NCBI GenBank assembly: GCA_030068145.1
Contig: JAPJBO010000253.1
Location: 186,001 to 250,000 of the forward strand
Length of the DNA stretch: 64,000 nucleotides
Direction: 5' to 3'
From: Diplonema papillatum
Lineage: Eukaryota; Euglenozoa; Diplonemea; Diplonemida; Diplonemidae
Shown one piece after another: positions 11,280-21,179 of the stretch. The translations under genes were made by a program, and so were the position numbers. The notes beneath the pieces are model-generated. The model made no database searches, was not told the origin of the DNA, and was given only the letters and a program-made list of their open reading frames with translations. Every line of letters begins with the position of its first letter. Within the stretch, counting starts at the first letter, position 1.

Positions 11280-11529
11280 AGGTACTTCCGGACAGAAAGA
11301 GGGCCCGGGAGTTTTTCTGGCAACGCCTGGGTGACATTGAAGTCGTCGTCAAGAGCAGTCGGTGGGGCAAAAAGGCTGTCACTCGACAGTTTCCCCTCCC
11401 CAACCTCGGCCGGTTGTTGGTGGCACACCAACCTCCTGATGCCACCAAATGCTGGTGTCGTACACTGCACAGCAACCGCATGCAAGTGTATGTCAACCAA
11501 GAGCACGCCATCGCGCGGTTGTACAAGTG
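11280..11529 (+). CDS. Possible exon of an unrecognised protein
   Basis: It starts after a pyrimidine-rich acceptor (CCCCCCCCTCTTCAG) and ends at a GTAGGT donor. The roughly 83-residue peptide includes REFFWQRLGDIEVVVKSSRW and VYVNQEHAIARLYK and looks like real protein rather than repeat translation. A weak acceptor at 11734 could join it to an open frame ending at 12069 with a Lys-rich tail, but that junction lacks a pyrimidine tract. Family unknown. Confidence 0.35.
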
Positions 11530-11603
11530 GTAGGTACTGGTAGTGATACGCGTATGGAGTGGAACACAGAAGGGCATGCCAACGCGTACACTGTTTTTTT
11601 TGC

Positions 11604-11606
<3 letters not shown>

Positions 11607-11665
<59 letters not shown>
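11607..11665. repeat. (TG)n microsatellite
   Basis: Perfect TG dinucleotides; open frames here are repeat artefacts. Confidence 0.97.
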
Positions 11666-12069
11666 ATCGTGCGCGTGTGTGTGGTTGTTCTGTGGCACCC
11701 AAAATCTAGTAAAAAAAAAAACTGACTTTACAAGTGGTTCTACCTGCGGGTTTTGTGGGCCACTTTCCGTTGCTAGTGCGGTGCGCAAAGCAGAACCCCG
11801 CCGCGGTATGCATGCATCGTCCAACACCATGTCGAAGACTTCGGCGAGGGGAAACCCACCTGTAGCAAGTGGGCTCGCCACAGCGGTCGGCAGGCTCCGA
11901 TTTGCACTCGGAGCTGAAACGGGAACTTCCGGCGAGAGAGAAGGCATTGTGAATGACTTTTTAGGGGCGGGTGAAGGGCGCAAAAAGAAAAAGAAAAAAT
12001 ATGGGGCGAAGAGGACGAACACAGAAAGAAAATCGGAGAGAAAGCAAACAAAACTGAAGAAGAAGAGAT

Positions 12070-14619
12070 GACGTCCCGTGTCGGCGGAAACGTGCAGCAG
12101 AATCGTTTCCAGCGGCCAAAGACATGTCATTATCGCCAATCTTATACTCAACACGGGGAGTGGGGTCCACATCGCAGATATCCATCTTCTACTTTTTCTT
12201 TCTTTTTTTTTTTTCTATTTTCTGTTTCGAAAACCGCACACTCGAGCGAGGGCTGCGTCTGCGTCTTGTAGCCGTGTTGTACATGGCTTGGGGACCCCAG
12301 TCATCGTCATCGTCATCACAGGGACCTTTCGCGACCGAGATCAAACAGTCGCGACTGTCGGGATTTGTCGGTGGCGGGTTCCCATGACGGCAGCTTCGCC
12401 AAGCACTACTGTTTTCGATTCATATGAGCCTCGGACTCGGACACAGGGGCAAAAAGAAGCGATGTGAGGCATGACCCGACGCGTGCAAAGAGAGGTAGTC
12501 GGGTAGCGTACTTGTGCGGTCCATCGTCACTGATTGTTGCTGCATATCAAGTTCGACCAATTCCCACTGCCACAGCGGCGCGACGGGGGATTCGCAAGCA
12601 GCAGCCCGCCCCCCCGTGTTTCCCCCCCTCTGGTACTTCAGCCATTGGTGGCTGTTACACACGGTCACTCCTCATGTCCACTCCCTGTAGATGTTCCCTT
12701 CGCAGATTGCCATCGTAGAGAGAAGACAAGCCAAAACTGAACCGCCCAAGTAGGACCTTCTGATCATGATCATTTGCCCATTTTGCCACCTGAAACCATG
12801 TCCAGGATTTGGGTTCAAGGGCAGTGCGGTCAACGAAAACTTGAATGATTGGAGCCCTATTACTACTACCGCATTTTGGTCGGACGTTTCTTGCGAAGAA
12901 TCTCGATGGTGCAAGCGCCTGCCTAAAACTACATTGAGCTCCGGCGTAGAATCCTCTGGTTCTGGGTTTGAGCAAGCACAGCGGAGCTTGGAGCTTCGGG
13001 CTTCCGTGTACACTGCGAGCACGTGGCACATTCGTCTCTCTCTATAGAATATTCGAGCCGATCAATCAATAGGACCCCTTCTTCCCTACCCTTCGCCCTC
13101 CTTGCCTTCCCCACCCCATCTCTATTCCCGTGTTCACAACGCCGTCTTTAACGACAGCCGGTTGTTTGCACGTTCTCTGTCTCTCTCACGCACACACGCA
13201 CTTGCCGGGCAGCGCGTGGTCACTACGGGCAGCAAGAAGGAGCGTCAGCTGTGACGTGAGGAAGCCAACGGCCTGGGCTATACTCCGCAGGGGTTACCCA
13301 TACATGGATTTTAACACACGCACTTGCTGCGGCGAGTGTGAAGCTGACAATGAGGCCAATTTGCCGGCTTTGGGTTCAGGGCAGTGCGGTCGGACGAACC
13401 CCCCCCCCCCCCCCCGATTTTTCTTCGGCCTCATTCGGGAGGAGAGAGAAACCAGCGGTATGTGATCTGGCAGTACGCCGCCGGAAACGAAGACGGCATA
13501 CTTCCTGCTCGTCTTTTTTCGAGGCGTTCGATACTGCCATACGAGAAGAACCCACCTGACCTTGTGTGTAAACGATGCAATGCCAGCATATCAACCGTGG
13601 TGCACGTTTTGTCTCACACCCACACACAGATTGCCACCGTAAAAAGAAGACAAGTCAGGGCTGCCTAGCGAGTCTGTCCTGTCTGCAGACACTCAGGTTC
13701 CGCGCTGATGATGGTCCGCCTTATGTGTCCGTGGCTTAAAGGACCGAAACACGGCGCAGACGGGACCAGTGCGGTGCTGGGCACATATCCATTCCAAGCG
13801 CGTTCTTGCAATCCCCCCACCTCTTCACACCGCACACACACCCGCACATTGTGTGCGCGCGACGCAGCCGACAGTGCCCACGTCCAGAAGCCGAACACTG
13901 CCGACCTCATGGACTAGAGCGGTGCAGAGAGACGGAGGAAGAAAGACCATGCTGCCTCAAGCACCACTCCGGCCCGCATGAAACTCCAGGCCTCCATCAG
14001 CAGCCCGGGGGAGCATCAGCAGTAACCTAGAAGAAACCGCGCGTGGACGCACTCTCGCTAAGAGGGGGGCCACGTTAAATTAGGTTCTTAACACACCCGC
14101 ACATATTTCCCACCACCTTGCTTCGAGGGGGTGCTTCAGCGTTTCTTCCTTTTCTCGTTTCCGCTTTTTTTTCTTTTCTCGCACTTTCTTTTTCTTTCTC
14201 TCTCCTCTCCACGACTAAAGAGAGAGCTGCCCCCTCACTAAGGGCGCTTTTTCTATTGCCCCCCTTTTCTTCTTCTTCTTCTTCTTCTTCTTCTTCTTTT
14301 CCCTTTTTTTTTTTGCTTTCCCCTCGTTCTGCCCTCCCCCTCTCCTCGCCGCAAGTTCCCTCTCACATCTCTATATGTCCTTTTTTTTTCTTTCCACAGA
14401 TAACTCCAGCCCGGCTGCGTTCTCAGACTGTTTGCCACTTTCGTGCCCGCAACTTGTGGCCGCTTGTTGATTGTGGTCCTGTTGACACGTGTGTGGACTC
14501 TGTAGAGTTCAGTCTCAAAAGCTGGATGTTGTTGCATCAATCAATGTGCGCACGATATAGACAGGCGCCCAGCGAGACCAGAGGCATCAGTTAAAGTTCA
14601 GGAATACTTTCTGGCGAAG
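12070..14619. other. Repeat-rich stretch without a firm gene
   Basis: Holds homopolymer and (CTT)n tracts (14270-14300), a segment at 13660-13820 shared with 33530-33690 and in part with 45185-45240 (CTGCAGACACTCAG... GGACCGAAACAC), and short open frames without recognised domains. A plus-strand stretch near 13430-13590 (YVIWQYAAGNEDGILPARLF) reads like protein but has no partner. Confidence 0.4.
13660..13820 (+). repeat. Dispersed repeat R5
   Basis: CTGTCTGCAGACACTCAGG, then GACTTGAAGGACCGAAACAC-like sequence and CATTCCAAGCGCGTTCTTGC, closely matched at 33530-33690 and in its first part at 45185-45240. Confidence 0.7.
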
Positions 14620-14665
14620 CAAATGATCGATGCCAGAATCAATCATGCGTGAGAGGCAGTGTTCT
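14620..14665 (+). repeat. R9 core piece upstream of the methyltransferase
   Basis: ATGCCAGAATCAATCATGCG plus TGAGAGGCAGTGTTCTG, a short form of the R9 end, inside the presumed 5'-UTR intron. Confidence 0.6.
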
Positions 14666-14739
14666 GATCTGTTATTGATTTTGCCCCGCAGTTTCCGCCG
14701 CAAGAAAAAGCGTGTGTGCGTTGAGGGGGGGAAGTGAAA

Positions 14740-15447
14740 ATGCAGACGACAGCGACGACAGTGTACGAAGTGCAAGGGACGTCTCTGCGCATGACCGCCG
14801 ACAGCGCGGTGGACAACACCGGCGCGAAGCGGGTGTGGGACGCGGCGCTGGTCCTCGGAGCGTACTTCAACGCGAAGAACAACAAGAAGCTCGTCGAGGG
14901 CAAGTCGATCGTCGAGCTGGGGGCGGGGCTCGGGTACCTGACCAGCCTGCTGGCCATCCTCGGGGGCAACGTCTGCAGCACCGAGATGGACGACATGCTG
15001 GTGCTGCTGCAGCGCAACGTCAGCACGGCGCTTTCGTTCGCCGTCAACGACGGGAAAACAGTGGGGACCACCAGCGTCTGCAAGCTCGACTGGACCACTT
15101 GCGCAGTCGACGTTCCGGCGTTGACGCCGGAGCCGCCGTATGATCTGATCGTGGGTGCAGACGTGGTGTACAACGAGAAGTACCTGCCGGCCTTCATCGC
15201 CACAATCGACCTCCTGCTCGAGGAATCCCCCCGGGCGCAGGTGTACGTCGCGGTCGACGTGCGGGACGAAGGCTTGGTCCGCCGGTTCGAAGCGGCGCTC
15301 GCGGAGCAGCTTAGACTGGCCGTCAAGGTCATCCCGAAGAAGAAGCTGCCCGAGCCGTACAACGGGCCCGACTGGGTCCACGCCACCGTATACCACGCCA
15401 GGAGGAGGGCGCCCGGGGGGGCCGCGGCGGGCGAGGCGTGCGGGTAG
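14740..15447 (+). CDS. METTL21-type protein-lysine methyltransferase
   Basis: A 235-residue, single-coding-exon protein of the seven-beta-strand methyltransferase family 16 (METTL21/VCPKMT group), which uses S-adenosylmethionine to methylate lysines of other proteins, often chaperones. Seen directly: the family's N-terminal RVWDAALVLGAYF motif (about residue 31), SAM-binding motif I VELGAGLGYLT (about 58-68), the acidic TEMDD loop after strand 2, LDW near 117, and the post-motif signature GADVVYNEKYL (about 139-149) whose D-V-V-Y is the family's DxxY. Length matches the family. I start at the ATG at 14740; the GTG six bases upstream is ignored. A pyrimidine-rich stretch ending in CCCCGCAG at 14692 suggests a 5'-UTR intron. 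A partial copy follows at 15789. The substrate cannot be told. Confidence 0.88.
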   Translation: MQTTATTVYEVQGTSLRMTADSAVDNTGAKRVWDAALVLGAYFNAKNNKKLVEGKSIVELGAGLGYLTSLLAILGGNVCSTEMDDMLVLLQRNVSTALSFAVNDGKTVGTTSVCKLDWTTCAVDVPALTPEPPYDLIVGADVVYNEKYLPAFIATIDLLLEESPRAQVYVAVDVRDEGLVRRFEAALAEQLRLAVKVIPKKKLPEPYNGPDWVHATVYHARRRAPGGAAAGEACG

Positions 15448-15479
15448 AGGTGCGTTCCTGCATGGGGCTTACCCCCCCC

Positions 15480-15788
15480 TTCTTTGAAGAAGACTTGATG
15501 CTGGCATCCCATCTTCCTCGGAGATGCCTCGGTGCCAGCGTCAATCATGCATGAGAGGCAGTATTTTATCTATGTTAGCAGCCCATCTTCCTCGAAGATG
15601 ACTTGATGCCAGCATCAATCCTGCATGAGAAGCAGTGTTCTGTCTAAGATATTTCTCCCTTGATGCCAGCATCCCATCTTTCTCGAAGATGACTTGATGC
15701 CTAGTGCGTTGCTCAGGGTAGTCGAAGGCCTGACAATCACACTAATGCAACAAATTTGCACTTGATGCCAGCGCAATCATACATGAGA
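15480..15788 (+). repeat. Cluster of R9 core pieces between the two methyltransferase copies
   Basis: At least three imperfect copies of CATCTTCCTCGAAGATGACTT and the TGCATGAGAGGCAGT motif. They separate the intact gene from the partial copy, and another core copy (about 16248-16310) lies beyond it, so recombination between such repeats may have made the duplication. Confidence 0.7.
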
Positions 15789-16202
15789 GGCAGCGCTTTC
15801 GTTCGCCGTCGACGACGGAAAACCAGTAGCGTCTGCAAGCTGGACTGGATCACTTGCGCAGTCGACGTTCCGGCGTTGACGCCAGCGCCGCCGTACGATC
15901 TGATCGTGGGCGCAGACGTGGTGTACAACGAGAAGTACCTGCCGGCCTTCGTCGCCACAATCGACCTCCTGCTCGAGCAATCCCCCCGGGCGCAGGTGTA
16001 CGTCGCGGTCGACGTGCGGGACGAAGGCTTGGTCCGCCGGTTCGAAGCGGCGCTCGCGGAGCAGCTTAGACTGGCCGTCAAGGTCATCCCGAAGAAGAAG
16101 CTGCCCGAGCCGTACAACGGGCCCGACTGGGTCCACGCCACCGTATACCACGCCATGAGGAGGGCGCCCGGGGGGGCCGCGGCGGGCGAGGCGTGCGGGT
16201 AG
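15789..16202 (+). pseudogene. Partial duplicate of the METTL21-type methyltransferase
   Basis: Matches the last roughly 420 bp of the intact gene (from GCGCTTTCGTTCGCCGTC to the identical GEACG stop) at very high identity. It lacks the start codon and SAM-binding motif I, so it cannot make a working enzyme. It keeps GADVVYNEKYL and the complete C-terminus, with a few substitutions and a 6-bp deletion near its left end. The low divergence implies a recent duplication. Confidence 0.88.
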
Positions 16203-16397
16203 CGGTTCCGACTCTTTCCGACTGCGTTCCTGCATGGAACGTATTTAAAAAAGACTTGATGCTAACATCCCATTTTCCTCAAAGATGACTTGCTGTCAGC
16301 ATTTTAAACTGATTGCTGTCTCTGTCGGGGTCGCTTTCCTGCTGTGTACCCGGCTGTACTGAGACGTCGACTGTTTCTGCTGCAGAAACCCGACTCT

Positions 16398-16560
16398 TTG
16401 CGGTCGCTCACACGAAACACAGATGCCTCTAGTTTAGTGCGGGTGTGAGCGTTCAACCAAAAAGTCCACTCTAAAAAACCACCAATAGCCACCACGTAGT
16501 TGTATTGTTTCTCCTCGAGCCTCCGTTGTAGGCACAAGACAGCCCCTCGAGTATTTTCGG
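16398..16560 (+). repeat. Dispersed repeat R3, partial copy
   Basis: CACACGAAACACAG, GAGCGTTCAACCAAAAAG and TAGTTGTATTGTTTC through CCCCTCGAGTATTTT match 10910-11045. Confidence 0.6.
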
Positions 16561-17000
16561 CGTCGTCTCTTCTCGCTGTGGGGTTGACGCGTGCAAGCAC
16601 AACTTTCGCAGAAGCTTCGCATGCGATCTATTGCTCTCGGAGCATTGCAACACTGTGTCGAACACCTCTTCCACTGTCACATCGTCCACCTCCTTCATGT
16701 CAGGGCCAATGATACGAAAGATGGCCCAACGAGTTTCGGACGGTTACAGCCGACTCTTCGAATGCGCCTGTTGAGTACGACATGAAATGGACCGCCGTGG
16801 CCCGTTTTGGTTCCATCAGTGGCATCGTAGGTGGTTTTTGCTCTCTCCGCTTTCTAGCCCCATCAACATTCAAAAGTCCGACTCAATCGCAGGGATAATC
16901 AACCTGTTCAAAACGAAGCAGCGACCACCGCCTTTGTTGTCAACGCGGCCTACCCAGTTATGCAGTCTCGGCACAGCGCACATCCCTTTCTTGAGGAAGT
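16561..17000. other. No gene recognised
   Basis: Mixed-composition sequence with short open frames on both strands and no supported exon. Confidence 0.35.
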
Positions 17001-17004
17001 TACC

Positions 17005-17235
17005 ATGTCGTCTGACAGTATTGCATAATGCAAACATTCCATGGTGTCGTCTGACAATACGACATGATATAAACATTGGGATTGATCCAATGGTGTCGTC
17101 TGACAATACGACATGATATACACATTGGGATTGATCCAATTATGTCGTCCGACAATATTACCTTGTGTAAACATTGGTGTCGTCCGACAATATTACCTTG
17201 TGCAAACATTGGTGTCGTCCGACAAAACGACATAA
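17005..17235. repeat. Short imperfect tandem repeat with internal inverted symmetry
   Basis: Units of ATGGTGTCGTCTGACAATAC, GACATGATATAAACATTGGG and variants repeat about five times. Each contains a GTCGT...ACGAC dyad. Confidence 0.8.
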
Positions 17236-17446
17236 CATGCAGGGTCAAAACCTTGTGTCTTTTTGGAAATGGCCAATTTTTTTTTCCCGGAAAAATTGGG
17301 GTTTTTAAATTTTAAAATTTTGGAACAAAAACTGCGGTAATTTTTGAGGAAGTTGAGCAAATCTTTTTTTTTTCCAAAAAAGTTTTTTGGGGGCCATCGG
17401 CCCCGCGGGAGCGTTTTAAAAAGACACAAGGTTCTGACCCTGCATG
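17236..17446. mobile_element. 211-bp MITE with about 29-bp inverted ends
   Basis: The left end CATGCAGGGTCAAAACCTTG continuing TGTCTTTTT is mirrored at the right end (AAAAAGACACAAGGTTCTGA then CCCTGCATG) with one mismatch. ATAA flanks both ends (17232-17235 and 17447-17450) and may be the target duplication. It is non-coding and sits about 50 bp upstream of the archaemetzincin start codon. Confidence 0.8.
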
Positions 17447-17498
17447 ATAATAAGTATTACATAATGTAAACAATCGTAGGTAGGGGAGGGGAGGCGGG

Positions 17499-20475
17499 AT
17501 GGTGTTTCCTTACGATTCCGGAGATGCTGCGGTGCCAGACGGCGCTGCGCAGGCGCTGTGTTGGGGCGCGGGCGACTCGGTGGCGCCGGTGGAGGAGCAG
17601 CGAGTGTACCACTGGGATCCCGAGTTCTTCAGGCCGTACGCGAGGCCGGGGGGCTCGGGCGCTGGGGTGGCGGGCGGCGACCAGCCGTGCTGCGAGACGG
17701 CGCGCGCGGACCGGATGGCGGCCAGGACGCAAACCGTCGACAGCTACCGAGCCACGGAGCCGCCGTCGCACGGCGTCAACGGCAGGCAAGTGATGTACAT
17801 CATGCCCCTCGGGCCCTGCTGGACCCACGGCTTCGCCCACGCGGAGAACGAGCGGCACACAGCCGCCGAGAAGGAGCGCAAGGGAGCCGGCAAGCGCCCC
17901 GACGCCTCCGCCGCCGGCGGCGGCGGCCCCGCCGTCGTGCCGCCCCAGCTCGACGTGCTGCAGAGGTACCTGGCGGCCTTCTTCTTCGGAGTGCCCGTCG
18001 TGCTGCTGGACCCCGTGCCGCTGCCGCCGCCGGCGAAGAAGGCGCCTGCCGCCGCTGCTGCAGCCGCCGCCGCCGCCGCGGCGCCGACCGCGAAGCCCGG
18101 GCTCGAAATGCGGCACCGCGTCAACGAGAACAACCCTCCGAACCGGCGCCTGCAGCGGTACACGCCTGACCTCCTCAACTGGATACGGCTCAAGGCCCCG
18201 CCGGATACTTGGTGCGTCATCGGTGTGTGCGGGATTTCTTTTGTCGTATAACTTACTATAAGATCGCAGATCTTAGAAGATTAATATGTGAGCGTCTTTT
18301 AGTACCTGATAATTTAGGCTTTTTTCAGAATATGACCAGCTGGTCCAGACTGGGGGCAGAACGGGGCCAAGGTACCCCAGAAACTGGTTTGTGGGTTCGT
18401 ATCCACGACAGTAGGGCCCTGGGGACAGAGGGTGAGAGTCCCGTATTTCCTCGACGAGTCATGTTGGTTAACTCCTTGCTAGCACGAGTCGCTCAGTTTG
18501 GGAATGCTGAGCTAATCGGCAGGTCCCTCTGCTAAGGCTAAATATCTCCCGGAGGCCGATAGCGAACAAGTACAGTGATGGAAAGCTGCAAAGAACTTTG
18601 AAAAGAGGGTTAGAAGTCCCTGAAACCGATGAGTGGTAAGAGTTGGAGATGCGTTCAAATCTTAATCATTGCTCCTTCACTGGGGCTTATGGTTGAGACG
18701 TCTTCTCCTCGGAGACACCCCCCGGCAGCCCGTTTCTGACATTTTGAGGGTCCTTCCACCCTTCCAGGGAGGGGTCACGACGGGGCCGACAACAGGCAGC
18801 GCCAGCTCTTTTGCCACGGTCTGCCAGATCAGCTTCAGAATGGGTTAGGTTGGGCAAGCGGGCCCTAGAACGGGCCAATAAGCATGGAAGGGATGCTAAA
18901 ACGTAAACGGCAGGTCTCTGAAGGAGCCGCAACGCTGTCGAGGAGGCCCCAAGCCTCCCACAACTGCAGTTTACAGAACCAACAAGTGACAATAGGCAAG
19001 ACATCCTCACGCAATCACGCAATAGCCAGGCCCCCCCCGACCACTCCCCACCTTCACACCATCCAGAAAATGAGAGTGGTGGCCACCCTGTTGGACGAGC
19101 TCCGGGAGCAGCAGCCGTGAAGCACACAGAACGGTTCCGTCAAGCTGATGATGAAGGAACTGCGGAAAGTTCTAAGTTCTCGTGTTGAGTGGGGGTGACA
19201 CATCTGAGATGCTATTATGAGATGCTATGGTAGATGCTATTATGAGATGCTATTATATCCGACGAATACCTAACACTTGTACAAGGTTAAATAACCCCGT
19301 CGCTATCCCGAAAACATCGCAACTTCACCCCTCGCTTGCCCACCCCCTTGCCCCCCTTTTTCTGAAGCCGTGTCTTGAGGCGTCACGACGATTGTGACAA
19401 ACACACCGAATCACTGCCTGACCTTTCTACTTTCGATTTTTGCATCATCCGCGACGGTAAAGACGAAGCAGCAGACGGAGCCAGTATACGCAATGGTCAC
19501 CCGTAAACTTCAAAAAAACCCGGATCCCTGAGCGAGTTTACACTCTTAAAGTGAATTCCAGCCATCACCGACCCAACCCAGCCACATACAACAGCGGCGC
19601 AATGCGATGCAACAAACAATACAGGGGTGACCCACCACGACTTGTACGACAAAGCATCGGTGAATCATTGTCTGGGGTCCCACCTGGAGGCGAGGCCTGG
19701 CGACAGCGGCGGAGTTTGCCTGCTGTCTTTTGCCCGCCTGGATCCCAGTTTTTACGGCATCTCGCGCACCCTGTTTGCGAAGAAGCTGTTCAAGTCCGCC
19801 GAGGCCGACGACAGCGAGCCCGGTGCGTCCTGCAAGGGGGAGCATTGGTACCTCTGGATGCAGAAGCGGCTGTGCCGGTTGGCGGGCCACATGCTGCTCC
19901 ACTGCCTCGCGGTGCCGCACTGCTCGCTGTTCGACTGCATCATGAACGAGGCGTCGCCCGTCCTCGGCATCGAAGACCACACGCGGTCTCTGCTCTGCCC
20001 CATCTGCTTGAAGAAACTGGCGCACATCACGCCTGTCAACGTGCTGAGGCGGTACCAGGCCCTGTGCCATGTGTACCGCGATTTACAAGCCGTCTTCGGA
20101 CCCGAAACGTCGTGGATCTGCGGCAGATTCGAGTGGATCGCCCGGGGCATGACCCGCGTCAGAATGTCGGAAGTCAGCCCGCCCGAAGACGCCGACACCG
20201 AAGAAGACGCGTGGCCCGTGGCGAGCGCGATCGAAGAACACGGCGCGCCGCAGGCGCGCCGGTGCTGCCTCGAAAAGAGGTGCAGTCGAGAACTGCCGCC
20301 GTCCGCTTGCCACAACCCGGACGACGTCACAGCCACCGTCCCGCAGCTGCGTGTTGGCAGCCTCACTGGTGTCGGCGTCAAAGGTCGCTTGAGGCAGCAG
20401 CAAGACTTGCAGGCTATGCTCCTCAGCACGCGCGCCATCTTGTGGTCTGTTGACTGTGCGGCACCAGCTACGTGA
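17499..20475 (+). CDS. Archaemetzincin-family protein, catalytic Glu replaced by Met
   Basis: Two exons, 17499-18222 and 19625-20475 (donor GTGTGTGCGG, acceptor ACAATACAG), giving 524 residues. Splicing restores the family's conserved WCVIG-VTHHDLYD junction in frame. Other family marks are VMYIMPLGPCW, DVLQRYLAAFFFGVPV and LLSFARLDPSFYG. The archaemetzincin signature HExxHxxGxxHCx4CxMx17CxxC is present with exact spacing at residues 330-369, but as HMLLHCLAVPHC: the three zinc-binding histidines and the four structural cysteines (C341, C346, C366, C369) remain, while the catalytic glutamate is Met and the family Gly is Ala. Known archaemetzincins are zinc aminopeptidase-like enzymes; this one probably binds metal without normal catalysis (inference). 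Residues 185-200 are an Ala-rich low-complexity insert. The 1.4-kb intron carries an rRNA fragment. The C-terminal 120 residues are not family-like, and a further exon could exist near 22679. Confidence 0.85.
18338..18690 (+). rRNA. Large-subunit (28S-type) rRNA 5'-domain fragment inside an intron
   Basis: It contains the conserved eukaryotic LSU core: GAGGGTGAGAGTCCCGT, GTTTGGGAATGC, GCTAAATATC, GGCCGATAGCGAACAAGTAC, AGTGATGGAAAG and AAAGAACTTTGAAAAGAG, in the order and at roughly the spacing of the region just before variable domain D2 in other eukaryotes. Only a few hundred bases match, and I see no flanking 5.8S or further LSU. It lies in sense within the archaemetzincin intron. It could be a pseudogene copy or, less likely, a fragmented functional rRNA piece. 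Boundaries are approximate. Confidence 0.8.
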
Positions 20476-20645
20476 GCGCTGGCATGCCAGCCATTCCCGA
20501 TGTCACTACCGGTTACAGGGGCGTCGCTGGAGGCAGCAGCAAGACTTGCAAGCTATGTTCCTCAACACGTGCGCCATCTTCTGGCCTGTTGACTGTGCGG
20601 CACCAGCCACGTGAGAGCTAGCATGCCAGCCATTCGCGACGTCGC
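20385..20645. repeat. Tandem duplication of about 125 bp at the archaemetzincin 3' end
   Basis: GGCAGCAGCAAGACTTGCA through GACTGTGCGGCACCAGC and GCATGCCAGCCATTC appear twice (about 20385-20505 and 20520-20645). The first copy is the coding end and stop of the archaemetzincin. Confidence 0.85.
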
Positions 20646-20649
20646 ACCG

Positions 20650-21110
20650 AATGCCCCCCAGCCTGACTGTGAGGCACGTTCTTCATTTCGAATCCAGGCG
20701 AATAATTATTGCACAGCCTTTTCAGATATCCGCAGCTCGACGACGAAGCGCTCACCCTTGATTCCGCAGGAGTTTCTTACCGCTGTGTGGAGTTCCAGTG
20801 TGGAAATCGGCACCAGAGGCCTGCCGTGACTAACGAAAACACGCCCCCCTTGAGATGAAAAGTAAGTTGCCCCTTATACCAGCACAGTCTACCGCGGCGT
20901 CCCTCAAACTTGTGCGTTCTCGAAAAGCACTCCCAGGGCCGCTAGCCCAAGTAACTCCTATCTTTCCACACATAACCCACCAAAATCTCACACAGCGCAC
21001 CTTCCTCATAATAGCGCGTTCAGTTTCCCTCATTTCCATGAGGTAAGCTCCGGGCAGCATCATCCGAACAGAGTCCTTTTTTTCCCTCGGTGCATTCGCG
21101 GGTCGTCGTC
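20650..21110. other. No gene recognised
   Basis: Short open frames only. A GTAAGC donor-like site near 21044 has no convincing exon before it. Confidence 0.35.
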
Positions 21111-21179
21111 AGGCATGTTCCAAATCACGTACGAAGGCTCAATTACCCCCAGCTCTTGTATGCAGGGAAGCGGAGTTGA

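Noticed and set aside
14118-14594. Ser/Phe-rich plus-strand frame in a pyrimidine tract
   Set aside because: Low-complexity translation of (CTT)n and T-runs.
17457-18116. Minus-strand 219-codon frame opposite archaemetzincin exon 1
   Set aside because: Arg/Gly-rich shadow of a GC-rich coding exon.
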